Shown here in pieces: positions 37,559 to 48,024 of a stretch of 64,000 bases of DNA. This stretch comes from Manihot esculenta. Taxonomy: Eukaryota > Streptophyta > Magnoliopsida > Malpighiales > Euphorbiaceae. The stretch spans positions 2,170,001-2,234,000 of the forward strand of contig NC_035170.2 in the NCBI RefSeq assembly GCF_001659605.2, in the 5' to 3' direction. Made by a program: the position numbers and the translations under genes. A model generated the notes under the pieces. That model made no database searches. It was given only the letters and a program-made list of their open reading frames with translations, and had not been told where the DNA came from. Position 1 is the first letter of the stretch, and each line of letters starts with the position of its first letter.

Positions 37559-37891
37559 TCAGTTGAGCAATGAATGGGGCCTCCGTTTTCCTGCTTTCTG
37601 CTTTTTTACTGTGACAATAATTAGATTGGACATAAAGGTGTCAGCTTTGAGAATAAAGGTATCAATGATGTCCTCTGCCTCGTATGCGATGTCTCTGATT
37701 TCAGCTATGCAATTGCGAACGCGCTCATCATGGTCTTGCTTGCTATCTGCATCTTTCAAGAAGCACCGAATCCGCTTCAGTTCAGTTTGCAACTGCTCAA
37801 TTCCCTGCCGCACGCCATAAAGTGAGCTTGCTTCACGAACAACGGCATCAGCAATTCTTTCAATGGCAAAGGTAACAATAGCCTCAACCAT
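37559..37891 (-). pseudogene. CC-only fragment of an NLR gene
   Basis: An ORF of 110 residues with its own ATG (MVEAIVTFAIERIADAVV). It reads as an Rx-type coiled-coil N-terminus through RVRNCIAEIRDIAYEAEDII and FILKAD, then leaves the family and stops. There is no NB-ARC or LRR. The usual Trp in the RVRNWVAEIRD stretch is Cys here. It is most probably a truncated NLR. A short coiled-coil protein with a role of its own is possible but unsupported. A second copy starts at the right edge of the window (63966 onwards). Confidence 0.7.
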
Positions 37892-38946
37892 TGTGTTCTT
37901 TTTTTTTTTTTAATAACCAAAGAGGTGAAAAATATCTCAACTTGTTTAGATGATACACTTTTGATGGGTATCTTTGCTTGAGGAAATAAGGAATTGCATT
38001 TAGAACATTTCATTTTCTTCTTAATCTTTCCCTAATGTCTTCTGTGATTATTGATTCTTTGCTAGGAACGAGAGCAAGATACTAGGCTTTGGAGCAGAGC
38101 AAACCAAAAATTAAAAGTGAAAAAGCAATTAGCTTCCTCTTATTTTTTGCTTAAATAAATAATAGATGAACAATCTAAAGATTCTCAACATTTAAAGAGG
38201 TAATAGATGAACAATGAATATAATACAAATTTTAATAGTAAAGGAAGTAATGAGAAGAATTGGACTTTCATTTACTATAAAGAAAGCAGTAATTTATCTA
38301 TGTGAATTATTTTTTATTTATTTGTAATTGACAATTGAAACACTCTTTTTTATCAATTTTATAAGTTCTTATTTTTATTTTATGTGTTGATCAAATTAAT
38401 CAGATAATAGGAATCAATACAATTAATTGATCAAATTAAAAACTTTAAAGATAATAATAATTTTTCATATTACTTTAGACCAATCCAATCTGGTTCTTAG
38501 AAAAATAAAAGGGTTAAGATATCATGTAGTTTTCTTCTGCCCTTGTTAACTGAGTGATAAATCCAAGACAATAATGTTCATACCCAAGAACAAATTTATT
38601 ATATTAAACAATGAGTTTGTTACATGATTTTCAGAAAGGGAAGAACAAGAATTCTGCCTTGGAAGTGATTTGTAGTTCATTACAAGAATTGTTCCTGTTT
38701 CCCCAATGGCCTGGTTACAGATAAAATAAAGACAAAAATTTTAAAGTTTCTGCCAATTCATTGTCAAAATTCACTGAAGTTTAAACAGCTCCTCAAATAC
38801 ACAACACAGAAAATCAACAGCATATCACATTTGTGGGAGCACAATTGACAAGCGCTGCCAGAGAATGATCAAAATCTTTTATAACCAGCTTGCCTTCTAT
38901 ATCCCAAGCATGCAACTGGACAGCTTCAACTAGGCCCCATGTCTCA
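37892..38946. other. Spacer between the NLR cluster and the FPGS 3' end
   Basis: AT-rich up to about 38500. The part from about 38570 to 38946 is the probable 3' UTR of FPGS on the - strand. No other feature seen. Confidence 0.5.
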
Positions 38947-40107
38947 CTATTTGACTAATCTCAGCACGTCACCCACAAGATGTAATGAGCCAGTAACAAG
39001 GACCTGATGAATCATGAAGAAGAAGTTAAATATCTGAATATCAAGCATAAACTAATATAAATGCTGCTTATATGACAACACCTTATTTGACTCAGAGCTG
39101 AAAGCAATTCATCATCAAATCCTCAGTCCTAGGTCAATTTGCTAAGAGCATAATAGTACATTAACAGCAAAGTTACTACTTCGTATGCCCAAGTTCAGGG
39201 AAAGCTTGCAAGTGTTACATGCTGCCTTATTGATGTGTCAACTTCATATACCATCGGATGAATACCGAAGAAAACAACTGTGATATCTAACAAGGGTCTC
39301 ACAGAATATAAATAAATGTGTTTTTTCCCACTTTTTGAAATTATCCAGTGAGTGGCCTGGCAAATATGTTGGAAAAAATCAAAAGGGTCTGCTAGAAACA
39401 ACAGCTTATGAGCAGAAACAACAGCAATGACACTGATTATTCATGTCAAGTTATTTGATTAGAGGGTTCATTAAAAAGGTGAAATTCTTATTACACAATT
39501 GTCTGTTCCACATAAATCCCTAAAATAACTTATGCCACAATACAATATGGGAAATGAAAAAAGAATTCACAAATCATAAATTCAGTACGAGGAGTCCACT
39601 TCAACGATATTTTCAGAAAATAAATTTTTATATCGCAGGTTATATAATAGAGCAGATGCATTAATCAGCATTACCTGAATGCGAACAGATCGATTTTGAT
39701 AGACGCTGTCCCTGAGCCATTTAATAGCCAACGGAAGAGAAGGAAAGACTGCCATGATCATTTAATGCTGGCCCTCTGGATTCTTGACAGGGTGATTTGA
39801 CCAGTGATTTGGGCAAATCACTTGGCCAGATCACTTCTCCTTTGCAGTTGCTGGGCTGGTACTGTTCACGCCCTTTTCTGATGATGTGCTTGATTTTGCG
39901 ATTGGACCGGTGATCTTGGTCAAATTATCTGGGCAATTGGGCAAATCGGCAAATCATTGCCCCGATCACTTGTGACTATGGTACATTCAGTCGATTTGCC
40001 CAACGATTTGGGCAAGCAGTGGGCAAATCACTGGGCAAATCACTACATCTGGGCTGCCTCCCAGTAGCGCCCTGTTTTCTGTCTTGGGCTGGACTTCAGA
40101 ATATTGT

Positions 40108-41163
40108 TCAGCAGTCTAAGGAAGGGGGATCCAAAGGAACCTCCTCCACAACATGGATAGTAAAACCTTCATAGAATTTCTTCAAACGATGCCCATTAAC
40201 TTTGAAAATTTTGCTTGTTTGTGGACTCCGTATGTCAATAGCTCCATGTGGATAGACATGCTCAACCAAGAATGGTCCAATCCATCTAGACCGAAACTTT
40301 CCAGGGAATAATTTGAATCTTGAATCAAAAAGTAAGACCTTATCACCAACCTGGAAGTGTTTTCTGGAGATATTTTTGTCATGGAAGGCTTTGGTCTTTG
40401 ATTTGTAATCCCATGAAGCTTCATATGCATCACGCCGAATCTCCTCAAGCTCTTGAATTTGCAATTTTCTGTGAACTCCAGCCTCTTTTTCATCAAGGTT
40501 ACATCTCTTCACAGCCCAATAGGCTTTATGTTCAAGTTCCACAGGTAGATGGCAGGCTTTCCTATAAATCAGCCTATATGGAGACATCCCAATTGGAGTC
40601 TTATATGCTGTCCTATATGCCCATAAGGCATCATTGAGGCGTGCACTCCAGTCCTTGCGATTTGGGCAGATCGTTTTCTCCAAGATGGACTTGATCTCCC
40701 TATTTGACACTTCGGCCAGCCCATTCGTTTGAGGGTGATAGGCAGTGGAGGTTCTATGGATGACATGGTGCTTCTTGAGGAGAGTTTCTACCACCTTGTT
40801 GCAAAAATGGGTCCCTCGGTCACTGATTATGGCCTTGGGCAGACCAAATCTTGAGAAAATGTGGGATTTTACAAAGTCACAAACTGTTTTAGCATCATCA
40901 GCCCTTGTTGCCTTGGCTTCAATCCACTTGGACACATAATCCACAGCTAGGATTATGTAGGTGTTGCCAAAGGAAGGTGGAAATGGCCCTATGAAGTCAA
41001 TACCCCATATGTCAAAGATTTCACACACCATGATGGGGGCTTGTGGCATTTCACTGCGGTTGCCAAGGTTTCCCGTTTGTTGGCATCTTGCACATGACCT
41101 ACAAAATAAATAAGAATCTCTGAAGATGTTAGGCCAAAATAACCCACATTCAAGTATTTTCAA
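40108..41163 (-). pseudogene. Integrase domain of the Athila element
   Basis: A 351-codon frame with the Cys pair of the zinc finger (CRSCARCQ), the integrase core with [19 protein letters not shown] and [12 protein letters not shown] supplying the D, D and E positions, and a C-terminal region with [20 protein letters not shown] (GPF/GPY-type module: [16 protein letters not shown]). The upstream part of the zinc finger (HxxxC...) is separated by a stop near 41281. There is no chromodomain, as expected for Athila. Confidence 0.88.
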
Positions 41164-41280
41164 GGCTGTCTTGCGTGGCCCAAAGTGTCCTCCACAACTG
41201 TAAGAGTGGCAGAAAGTTAGGACAGAAGAAATCTCATGATTTGGGATGCATCTCCTTATGACTTGGTCTGCACAATGCTT

Positions 41281-43246
41281 CTATAGGTAAGGCTCATCCC
41301 ACACATAATACCTTGCATCTTTCTTGATCTTGTCTCTCATGTGTTTGGGCAAATCAGTGGGCAAATTACCTGTGGCAAGGAAATTAGCAATATCAGCATA
41401 CCATGGTTCTTCTTCTTGGACAACAAAGAGGTGCTCATCGGGGAAGGTCTCATTGATGGGGCATGGCTCCATTTCTGAAAAAATTCTGCTGAGGTGGTCA
41501 GCCACAAGGTTCTCCTTTCTCTTCTTGTCATGAATCTCCAAGTCAAACTCTTGTAGCAACAATATCCAGCGTACTAGCCTTGGTTTGGACTCCTTTTTCT
41601 TGATTAAATACCTCAATGCAGCATGATCTGAGTATATAATCACCTTTGTCCCAAGTAGATAGGACCAAAACTTCTCCAATGCAAACACAACAGCCGGCAA
41701 CTCTTTTTCCGTGGTTGAATAATTGCATTGTGCAGCATCTAGGGTGCGTGAGGCATAGTGAATGACATGAGGATTGTTTCCTTTTCGCTGTCCCAATACT
41801 GCACCTACAGCAAAGTTGCTGGCATCACACATGATCTCAAATGGAAGTGTCCAATCAGGTGGCTGGATGACTGGGGCAGAAATTAGCAGTGATTTGATCA
41901 AATCAAAAGCTGTTTTGCAGCTGTCATCAAATTCAAATGGGACATCCTGCTGTAATAACCTGCACAAAGGCTGTGTTATCTTGGAGAAATCCTTGATGAA
42001 CCTCCTGTAAAAACCAGCATGTCCAAGGAATGATCTAATCTCCCTAATGCTGGTTGGATAGGGCAGATTTTTGATGGTGTCAATTTTGGCTTTGTCCACC
42101 TCAATCCCTTTTGCTGAAACAATATGGCCCAAGATTAAGCCATGGCTGACCATGAAGTGGCATTTCTCGTAGTTGAGAACTAGATTTGTCTCCAAACACC
42201 TCTGAAGTATCTTCTCCAAGTTGGCTAGGCATTCGTTGAATGAGTTGCCATACACCGTAAAGTCATCCATGAAGACTTTAATAATTTTCTCCACATAATC
42301 AGAAAAAAATACTCATCATGCACCTTTGGAAAGTGGCTGGTGCATTGCAAAGACCGAAGGGCATCCTCCTAAATGCAAAGGTGCCAAATGGACATGTAAA
42401 GGTGGTCTTTTCTTGATCTTCAGGTGCAACGAGAATTTGATAAAATCCCGAATATCCATCTAGGAGGCAGTAATGACTTTTTCCAGCAAGTCTTTCAAGC
42501 ATTTGATCCATAAATGGCAAGGGAAAGTGGTCCTTCCTTGTGGCTGTGTTGAGCTTCCTATAGTCCATGCAAACTCTCCACCCATTTTGCACACGAGTGG
42601 GTACTAACTCACCTTCAGAATTGGGGACAATAGTAATCCCTGTCTTCTTTGGTACCACATGGATGGGACTCACCCATTTGCTATCAGAAATGGGGTAGAT
42701 CACCCCAATATCTAAGAGTTTCACTATCTCCTTCTTTACAACCTCCATCATTGGTGGATTTAGCCTTCTTTGAGCCTCACGAACAGGTTTGCACTCATCC
42801 TCCATAAGTATTCGATGCATGCATGTTGAGGGTGATATGCCTTTGATGTCCTCCAAGGTCCAACCAATTGCTTTCTTGTGCTTCCTCAACACATCAAGGA
42901 GCTTTTCCTCTTCTTCTTGGCTTAGCTGGTTGGAAATAATTACTGGAAGTGTATTTCCAGCTCCCAAGTAGGCATATTTGAGGTGGCTGGGCAATGGTTT
43001 CAGTTCTGGTGCAGTTGCTGTTTGTGCTGATTTCTGCTGTTTGCTGTCTGATTTGGGCTGTGATTTGAGCAGATTATCTGGTGAACTGGGCAAATGACTC
43101 TCTTTCAAGTCTGTCTGCTCCAGTGATTTGGTCTGTGATTTGAGCAGATTATCTGGTGAACTGGGCAAATCACTGGGCAAATCGCCCACATCCAGCAAGT
43201 TACAGCAGTCTGCTGTTTTTTCTGCTTCAGTGATGTTGCTGTCCAT
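41281..43246 (-). pseudogene. Reverse transcriptase and RNase H of the Athila element
   Basis: Two ORFs, 43246-42299 and 42294-41281. Together they cover RT (KWVSPIHVVPKK, FPLPFMDQMLERLAG, FRRMPFGLCNAPATFQRC, catalytic box [10 protein letters not shown]) and RNase H ([49 protein letters not shown]). The frame is broken at 42303-42309, where seven A residues on the + strand are one more than the reading frame allows, just before the catalytic box. The N-terminal spacer contains repeated SDLPSSPDNLLKSQ segments coded by the GTGATTTG-type repeat of this element. Confidence 0.88.
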
Positions 43247-43341
43247 TTCTCCTTTCCAGCAAAGACCATCATAAAGTAAATTTTCTTGATCAAAATCAAA
43301 AATTTCTTGGCTTAAATCATCAATAACATCAAGGCCATAAA

Positions 43342-45579
43342 TGTAATACCCGGCTAGACTCCGGTATCGGAATTCCTACCGTCCGGTGGAATCTTGGATG
43401 TCGGAAGTCTCTAGTAGGGTAGAAACATGTTTTCATAAAATGTTTTAAGGTATTTCATGGTTTTAAGTATGAAATTAAATGAGTTTTATATGAAAAGTTT
43501 TTGGAGGAAAATCCAGGTTCGGCCGCCGAAAGTCAAGTTCGGCCGCCGAACATGGCATGCATGCGGAGGCACATTCGGCCCCCGAACGTGGCCTGGCCAA
43601 CCACCTATAAAAGGGTCCCTTAGGTCCGCACGGGCGAGCTTTTTCTCCCCCGTTGACGGCCAAGGTGAGTCTCCGCCACCCCTCCCTCGATCTTGAGTGT
43701 TTTCCTTAAATCTTCCATGATTTTCACGGGTTTTAACTTCTGTTTTGAAGATCTGTGAGTAAAGAGCAAGTTTTGGGTACTTGGAGGTTCAAAGAGCTCA
43801 ATCTCTCTATCTCCAAGCTAGGATCGCCTTTCCTCTCGTTTCTTCAAGAGGTAAGCTCGGATCCACCCTTGTTATGTGTTTTAAACAAGCATTAAGTTGT
43901 TTTATGGGTAGAGATGCATGTTTAGGCTTGTTGATGAGTTTGTGGGTTTTGATGTTTTGATACAATGTATGTTGATTTTTGTGTGTTTGAAGTGTTGTAG
44001 TTGGGGTATATGCTAGTTTGAGACCCCTAGGTGTAATGTATGATATGTATGCATGTTTTAGAACTAGTTTATGCATGATTTGAGGTTTTGGGAGGCAAGA
44101 GGTTCATTTGAACCAAGTTTCTGCCCATTTGGGAGAAACCAGGTTCGGCAGCCGAAGGAACTTTCGGCCGCCGAACCCCCTTGTGGAGGCAGCATTCGGC
44201 TGCCGAAGCTTGCCCCCGAAAAGAGACTTTCGTCTCTGTCTGGGACTTTCGGCCGCCGAAGGTGCCGCCGAACATGCATGAGTTTCGCCTCTGTCTGGGA
44301 GTTTCGGCCGCCGAAGGTGCCGCCGAACCTGCCTGACTTTCGGGTCTGGAGGGACTTTCGGCCGCCGAACCTGCCGCCGAAAGTGCCCTGTCCAGCCATT
44401 CTTGCATGTTTTTATGTAATTGTTTTATGATGTTTTAGGGGGTTTTTTTTGGGGAATAGTTTAGAGTTATGTTCAGGTATGTTTGGTCCCTCATTGGAGT
44501 CCACCTGTGTAGGTTCGGACCCGAGGAACCGAGGACCCCAGCAGTGAGCCAGTTGCTACAGAGTTTGTCAGAGCTAGCCAGAGGTGAGTGGAATAAACCT
44601 TAAGTTTTAAATTAAATGAAATATGAATTTTGAGCATGATCCATGCATCATGAATGCCATGAGATATAGTAGGTTGTTTGCATTAGTATTCACGAATATG
44701 TTGCATTGCATTTATGATGTTGATGTGGATTGGTTATTGGATGATCCTTTAGTCCTCATATGGCATGATGATGTTACGACATAATATGGTATGGAAGTCC
44801 AGGTTGTACCCATTCTACGTCCCTGGCACGATGTAAGAGAAAGTCCAGGTTGTACCCATTCTACGTCCCTGGCACAGTTGGACTGTATGATATGTTATGT
44901 TAAGGGAAAGACCGGTTGTACCCATTCTACGTCCCGGCACAGTTGGACAATGTAGAGGACTAATGGTGACAATACCATCCGAGATGTGATTTGTTGTGAT
45001 GTGTTGCATTTCATGAAAGCATGAAATTTTAATATATGATTTCACTATTCTGCTCACTGGGCTTTGTAGCTCACCCCTCTCCCCTAACCCCAGATGTGCA
45101 GGTATAGGGTAGACCAGGAGGTTAGCCAGAGTTTTGAAGTATGTTTATGTAATAGTTAGATTGTGGACATGACAATTGTACTATGATGTAATGTAAGAGA
45201 TTACAGTATGTTATGTAATGAGGTCTATTGAGATTATAGATGTGCTTGACCCTATGAGTATTGTAATCCCTTGTTGATGCATGATCTTAGATAGTTGATG
45301 ATACAGATGTTAGCCAACTCAACACATGTATATCGCCCATTGGGGCATTGATGAGATCCCACTGAGGGGTCAAGTTTATGATTATGTTAGTGCATGCACA
45401 GGTTGAGTTTGGTGTATGAGGAATGAATGAAAGAAAAGTTTAAATTTTTATGCATGTTGTTGATCATGTATGGGATTATACAGGTTTACAGGTTATTGTC
45501 AGGCTTGCTACGGGTCCCGGCGGCCTTAAGCCGATCTGGATCCTAGCGCCGGTAGCGGTCCGATTTTCGGGTCGTTACA
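43342..45579 (+). mobile_element. Solo LTR (2238 bp) nested in the Athila element, perfect 5-bp target duplication
   Basis: It begins TGTAATACCCGGCTAG and ends GGGTCGTTACA, so it has TG...CA ends. It is flanked by ATAAA on both sides (43337-43341 and 45580-45584). The interrupted Athila frame continues from the protease (…PNDVSPV) to the RT-side spacer across the insertion. No internal domain is present, so it is the product of LTR-LTR recombination of a larger element, probably of the Tekay/Del type judging from its ends and length (inference). It contains many TTCGGCCGCCGAA-type palindromes and a 33-bp repeat. Orientation is not established. Confidence 0.9.
44797..44945 (+). repeat. Three spaced copies of a 33-bp repeat inside the solo LTR
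   Basis: The words 'ggttgtacccattctacgtc' and 'cctggcac' recur at about 44797-44829, 44843-44875 and 44911-44940, the last with small losses. Spacers differ in length. These are subterminal repeats of the LTR with unknown role. Confidence 0.85.
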
Positions 45580-45584
45580 ATAAA

Positions 45585-46631
45585 CAGGAGAAACATCATT
45601 GGGGAATTTCATGGCATCATAAACATTAAATTTGATAACTTCCCCTTCAAACTCCATAGTTAATGTGCCATCATGCACACCAATTTTAGTTCTTGCTGTA
45701 CTTAAGAATGGTCTTCCAAGTAGGATATCAGAGGTGGTGTTGCTCTTGTCTTCCTCCATGTCAATAACATAAAAATCTGCTGGAAAGACTAATTGGTCCA
45801 CTTGCACCAACACATCTTCTAGCACTCCTTTGGGGTAGACAACGGATCGGTCAACTAATTGGATCACAATGTTGGTGCTCTTGAGTGTACCTGCATTTAA
45901 TAAATTAAAAATGGAAAGAGGCATGACATTTATTGAAGCTCCAAGGTCACACATGGCCTTCTTTATCCCTACATTGCCTATTTTGCATGAAACTGCGAAC
46001 ATTCCTCTATCCTTGCATTTGGTTGGAAGTTTCCTTTGGATGACAGCTGAAACACACTCCCCCACACTTACCTTTTCACGTTCAGCAAGTTTCCTTCGGT
46101 TGGTGCATAGCTCTTTGAGAAACTTGACATATCTTGGGATTTGCTTTACAGCATCAAGTAGGGGAATGTTGATTTCCACCTTGCGGAGTATCTCAAGTAT
46201 CTCTTTTTCTTCTTTCTCCTTTTGGGACCTTGCAAATCTTTTGGGAAAGGGAGGTGGTACCTTGAATTTTTCTGCTGGTTGCTATTTCTGCCTTTGACTA
46301 GATTCTGCCTGATCTGTTGATTTGGGCAGATCACTTTCTGCCTTCTCTGGTGATTTGGGCAGATTGTTTGGTAGTCTGGGCAAATCACTGGCAAATCGCT
46401 GCCCTGATCACTTTCTGGCAGATTCTCATCAGCAACCTGTTTCTGCAATTTTTCAGACTTTCTGTCTTCCAGCTCTTTTCCACTCCTCAATGTGATGGCA
46501 CTAGCATTTTTTCTTGGATTTATCTCAGTTTGGGAAGGTAACTTCCCTTGAGACTCATATTTGCTGATTGAAGTGGCCATTTGGCTAACTTGTTTCTCAA
46601 GATTTTGCACGGTATTTGCTAAATTCTTCAC
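45585..46631 (-). pseudogene. Gag C-terminal linker and aspartic protease of the Athila element
   Basis: Two overlapping frames: 46631-46146 (linker with NLANTVQNLEKQVSQMATSI and ASAITLRSGKEL) and 46179 to about 45585 (protease). The protease has the CDLGASINVMPLS active-site form typical of Athila-type elements, where Leu replaces Thr or Ser in the usual D-T/S-G, followed by ILLGRPFLSTARTKI. The change of frame near 46150 indicates a small indel. The solo LTR cuts the protein after FPNDVSPV. Confidence 0.85.
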
Positions 46632-47972
46632 AATCTCTTCAAGAGCTGCATTGGAGTTCTGTGGTGCAGCTTGAGCTTGGTTCCTTTACTGGTAGCTTGG
46701 ATATTGATTTCCCCTTGCATAACTGAAATTTGGATGGTCCCTCCAACCTGGATTATATGTATTTGAATAGGGATCATACCTTCTTTGCCCATTGAAACCT
46801 CCAACAGCATTGACTTGCTGGTCCTCCTCTTGAAGGGAAGGACATAGATCAGTTGGGTGGTTGTTGGCACATATTCCACATGTCTTGGGCTACTGTATCT
46901 GCTGGACTTGTTGGGTTTGACCCACAACAAGGCTACGGACAGCATTGGTGAGTTCAGAAATTTGAGATGCTAAAATGGACGTACTCACCTCATTTACCCT
47001 TCTTGATGGCTGCTCTTGGTCTCCAAATTGCTGAGAAGCTGCAGCCATGGTGGAAATTAAGTCCCTCATCTCTCGAGGTGATTTTCTTTCAATTGATCCT
47101 CCACATGCTGCATCAATAAATTTTCTCTCTGAGGGTAGTAAACCTCCATAGAAGTACTCAATGAGAGATTGGTCAGAAATATCATGTTGAGGGCAGCTTG
47201 TGCACAACTTTTTGAACCTCTCCCAGTACTCATACAAGCCTTCAGAGTGCTTTTGCCTTATGCCACTTATCTCTCGACGGATGCCTATGGCTTTTGAGGT
47301 TGGGAAGAATTTTCTCAAGAATGCTCTTACCATATCAGCCCATGATGTGATGGATCCGAGTGACAAGTAGAATAGCCATTCCTTGGCATAGTCGTCAAGG
47401 GAAAAAGGGAAGGCTCTAAGTTTGATGTCCTCTTCTGGAATACCATCGGGTCTCATGGTTGAGCACACAACATGGAATGCTTTCAAATGCTTGTGAGGAT
47501 CTTCATTCTCTAGGCCTCTGAATTTGGGAAGGAGATGGATCAGACCTGTCCTTAATTCAAAAGGTGCTGTCAATGGGGGATATGCAATGCATAAGGGTGC
47601 TAGATCTCCTGCTGGTTTAGCTAGCTCTCCGAGAGTCCTCTCCCGTGGCTGTGGTGCTTGGACGGGCACATTTCTAGCTTGTATTTCAGCTTTTACAGGT
47701 GCAGCAGGTGGTCCCGCCATTGCTGGATTTTCTGCCATAACCAGAAATTCAGTTTCAGGTGCAAATTCAGCAGTAGTTGGTGCGGTGATGGAAACTTCTG
47801 CTGGTGCAGAAATTTCTGCAGCAGGGGCAGCAGTAGCTCTGTGAGATGGTGTTGTTGATGAAGATGATTTTGAGGCTTGGTTCCTCAAATTTGCTTGCTT
47901 CCTTAAGCTCTTGGCAGTCTTTTCAATCTCTGGGTCGTAAAGAAGATTGTCTTTACGGCCAGACCTGGTCAT
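46632..47972 (-). pseudogene. Gag of the Athila element
   Basis: The ORF 47972-46890 (360 codons) starts MTRSGRKDNLLYDPEIE, runs through an Ala/Pro-rich segment and enters the retrotransposon gag domain (LPKFRGLENEDPHKHLKAF, SWADMVRAFLRKFFP). It ends at a TAG just after VQQIQ. Reading on in the same frame gives a zinc knuckle, CGICANNHPTDLC (CX2CX3HX4C), a Tyr/Asn-rich tail and a second stop near 46688. The two stops inactivate this copy. Confidence 0.88.
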
Positions 47973-48002
47973 AAAGGGAAAATACGTTAGTTTAAATCAA
48001 TT

Positions 48003-48020
48003 CCCTGGCAACGGCGCCAA
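48003..48020 (-). other. Primer-binding site of the Athila element
   Basis: On the - strand TGGCGCCGTTGCCAGGGA follows the end of the 5' LTR after a few bases. It resembles the complement of a tRNA 3' end; Athila-type elements typically use a tRNA-Asp-like site of this form. This fixes the - orientation of the element. Confidence 0.8.
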
Positions 48021-48024
48021 TTTT

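Larger units (their letters stand above)
25430..37583 (+). repeat. Segmental duplication, block 1 (NLR-1, NLR-3, CC fragment)
   Basis: This block matches 55470 to the window end in the same orientation. Matching parts: 25430-31045 with 55470-61200; 35273-37000 with 61200-62920; and 37490-37583 with sequence at 63026-63060 and 63917-64000. Differences: block 2 lacks about 4.2 kb (31045-35273); block 1 carries an ACCGAACC element (37010-37482) that block 2 lacks; block 2 carries extra AT-rich DNA at about 63085-63915. The NLR coding parts are the most similar. Confidence 0.85.

Noticed and set aside
44069..44430. Overlapping open frames of about 110 codons rich in Arg, Gly and Pro
   Set aside because: They lie in the CG-rich palindrome array of the solo LTR; open frames arise there from composition alone.
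44797..44945. CRISPR-like array of repeated units
   Set aside because: Only three imperfect 33-bp repeats with unequal spacers inside a plant LTR; this is a eukaryotic genome.
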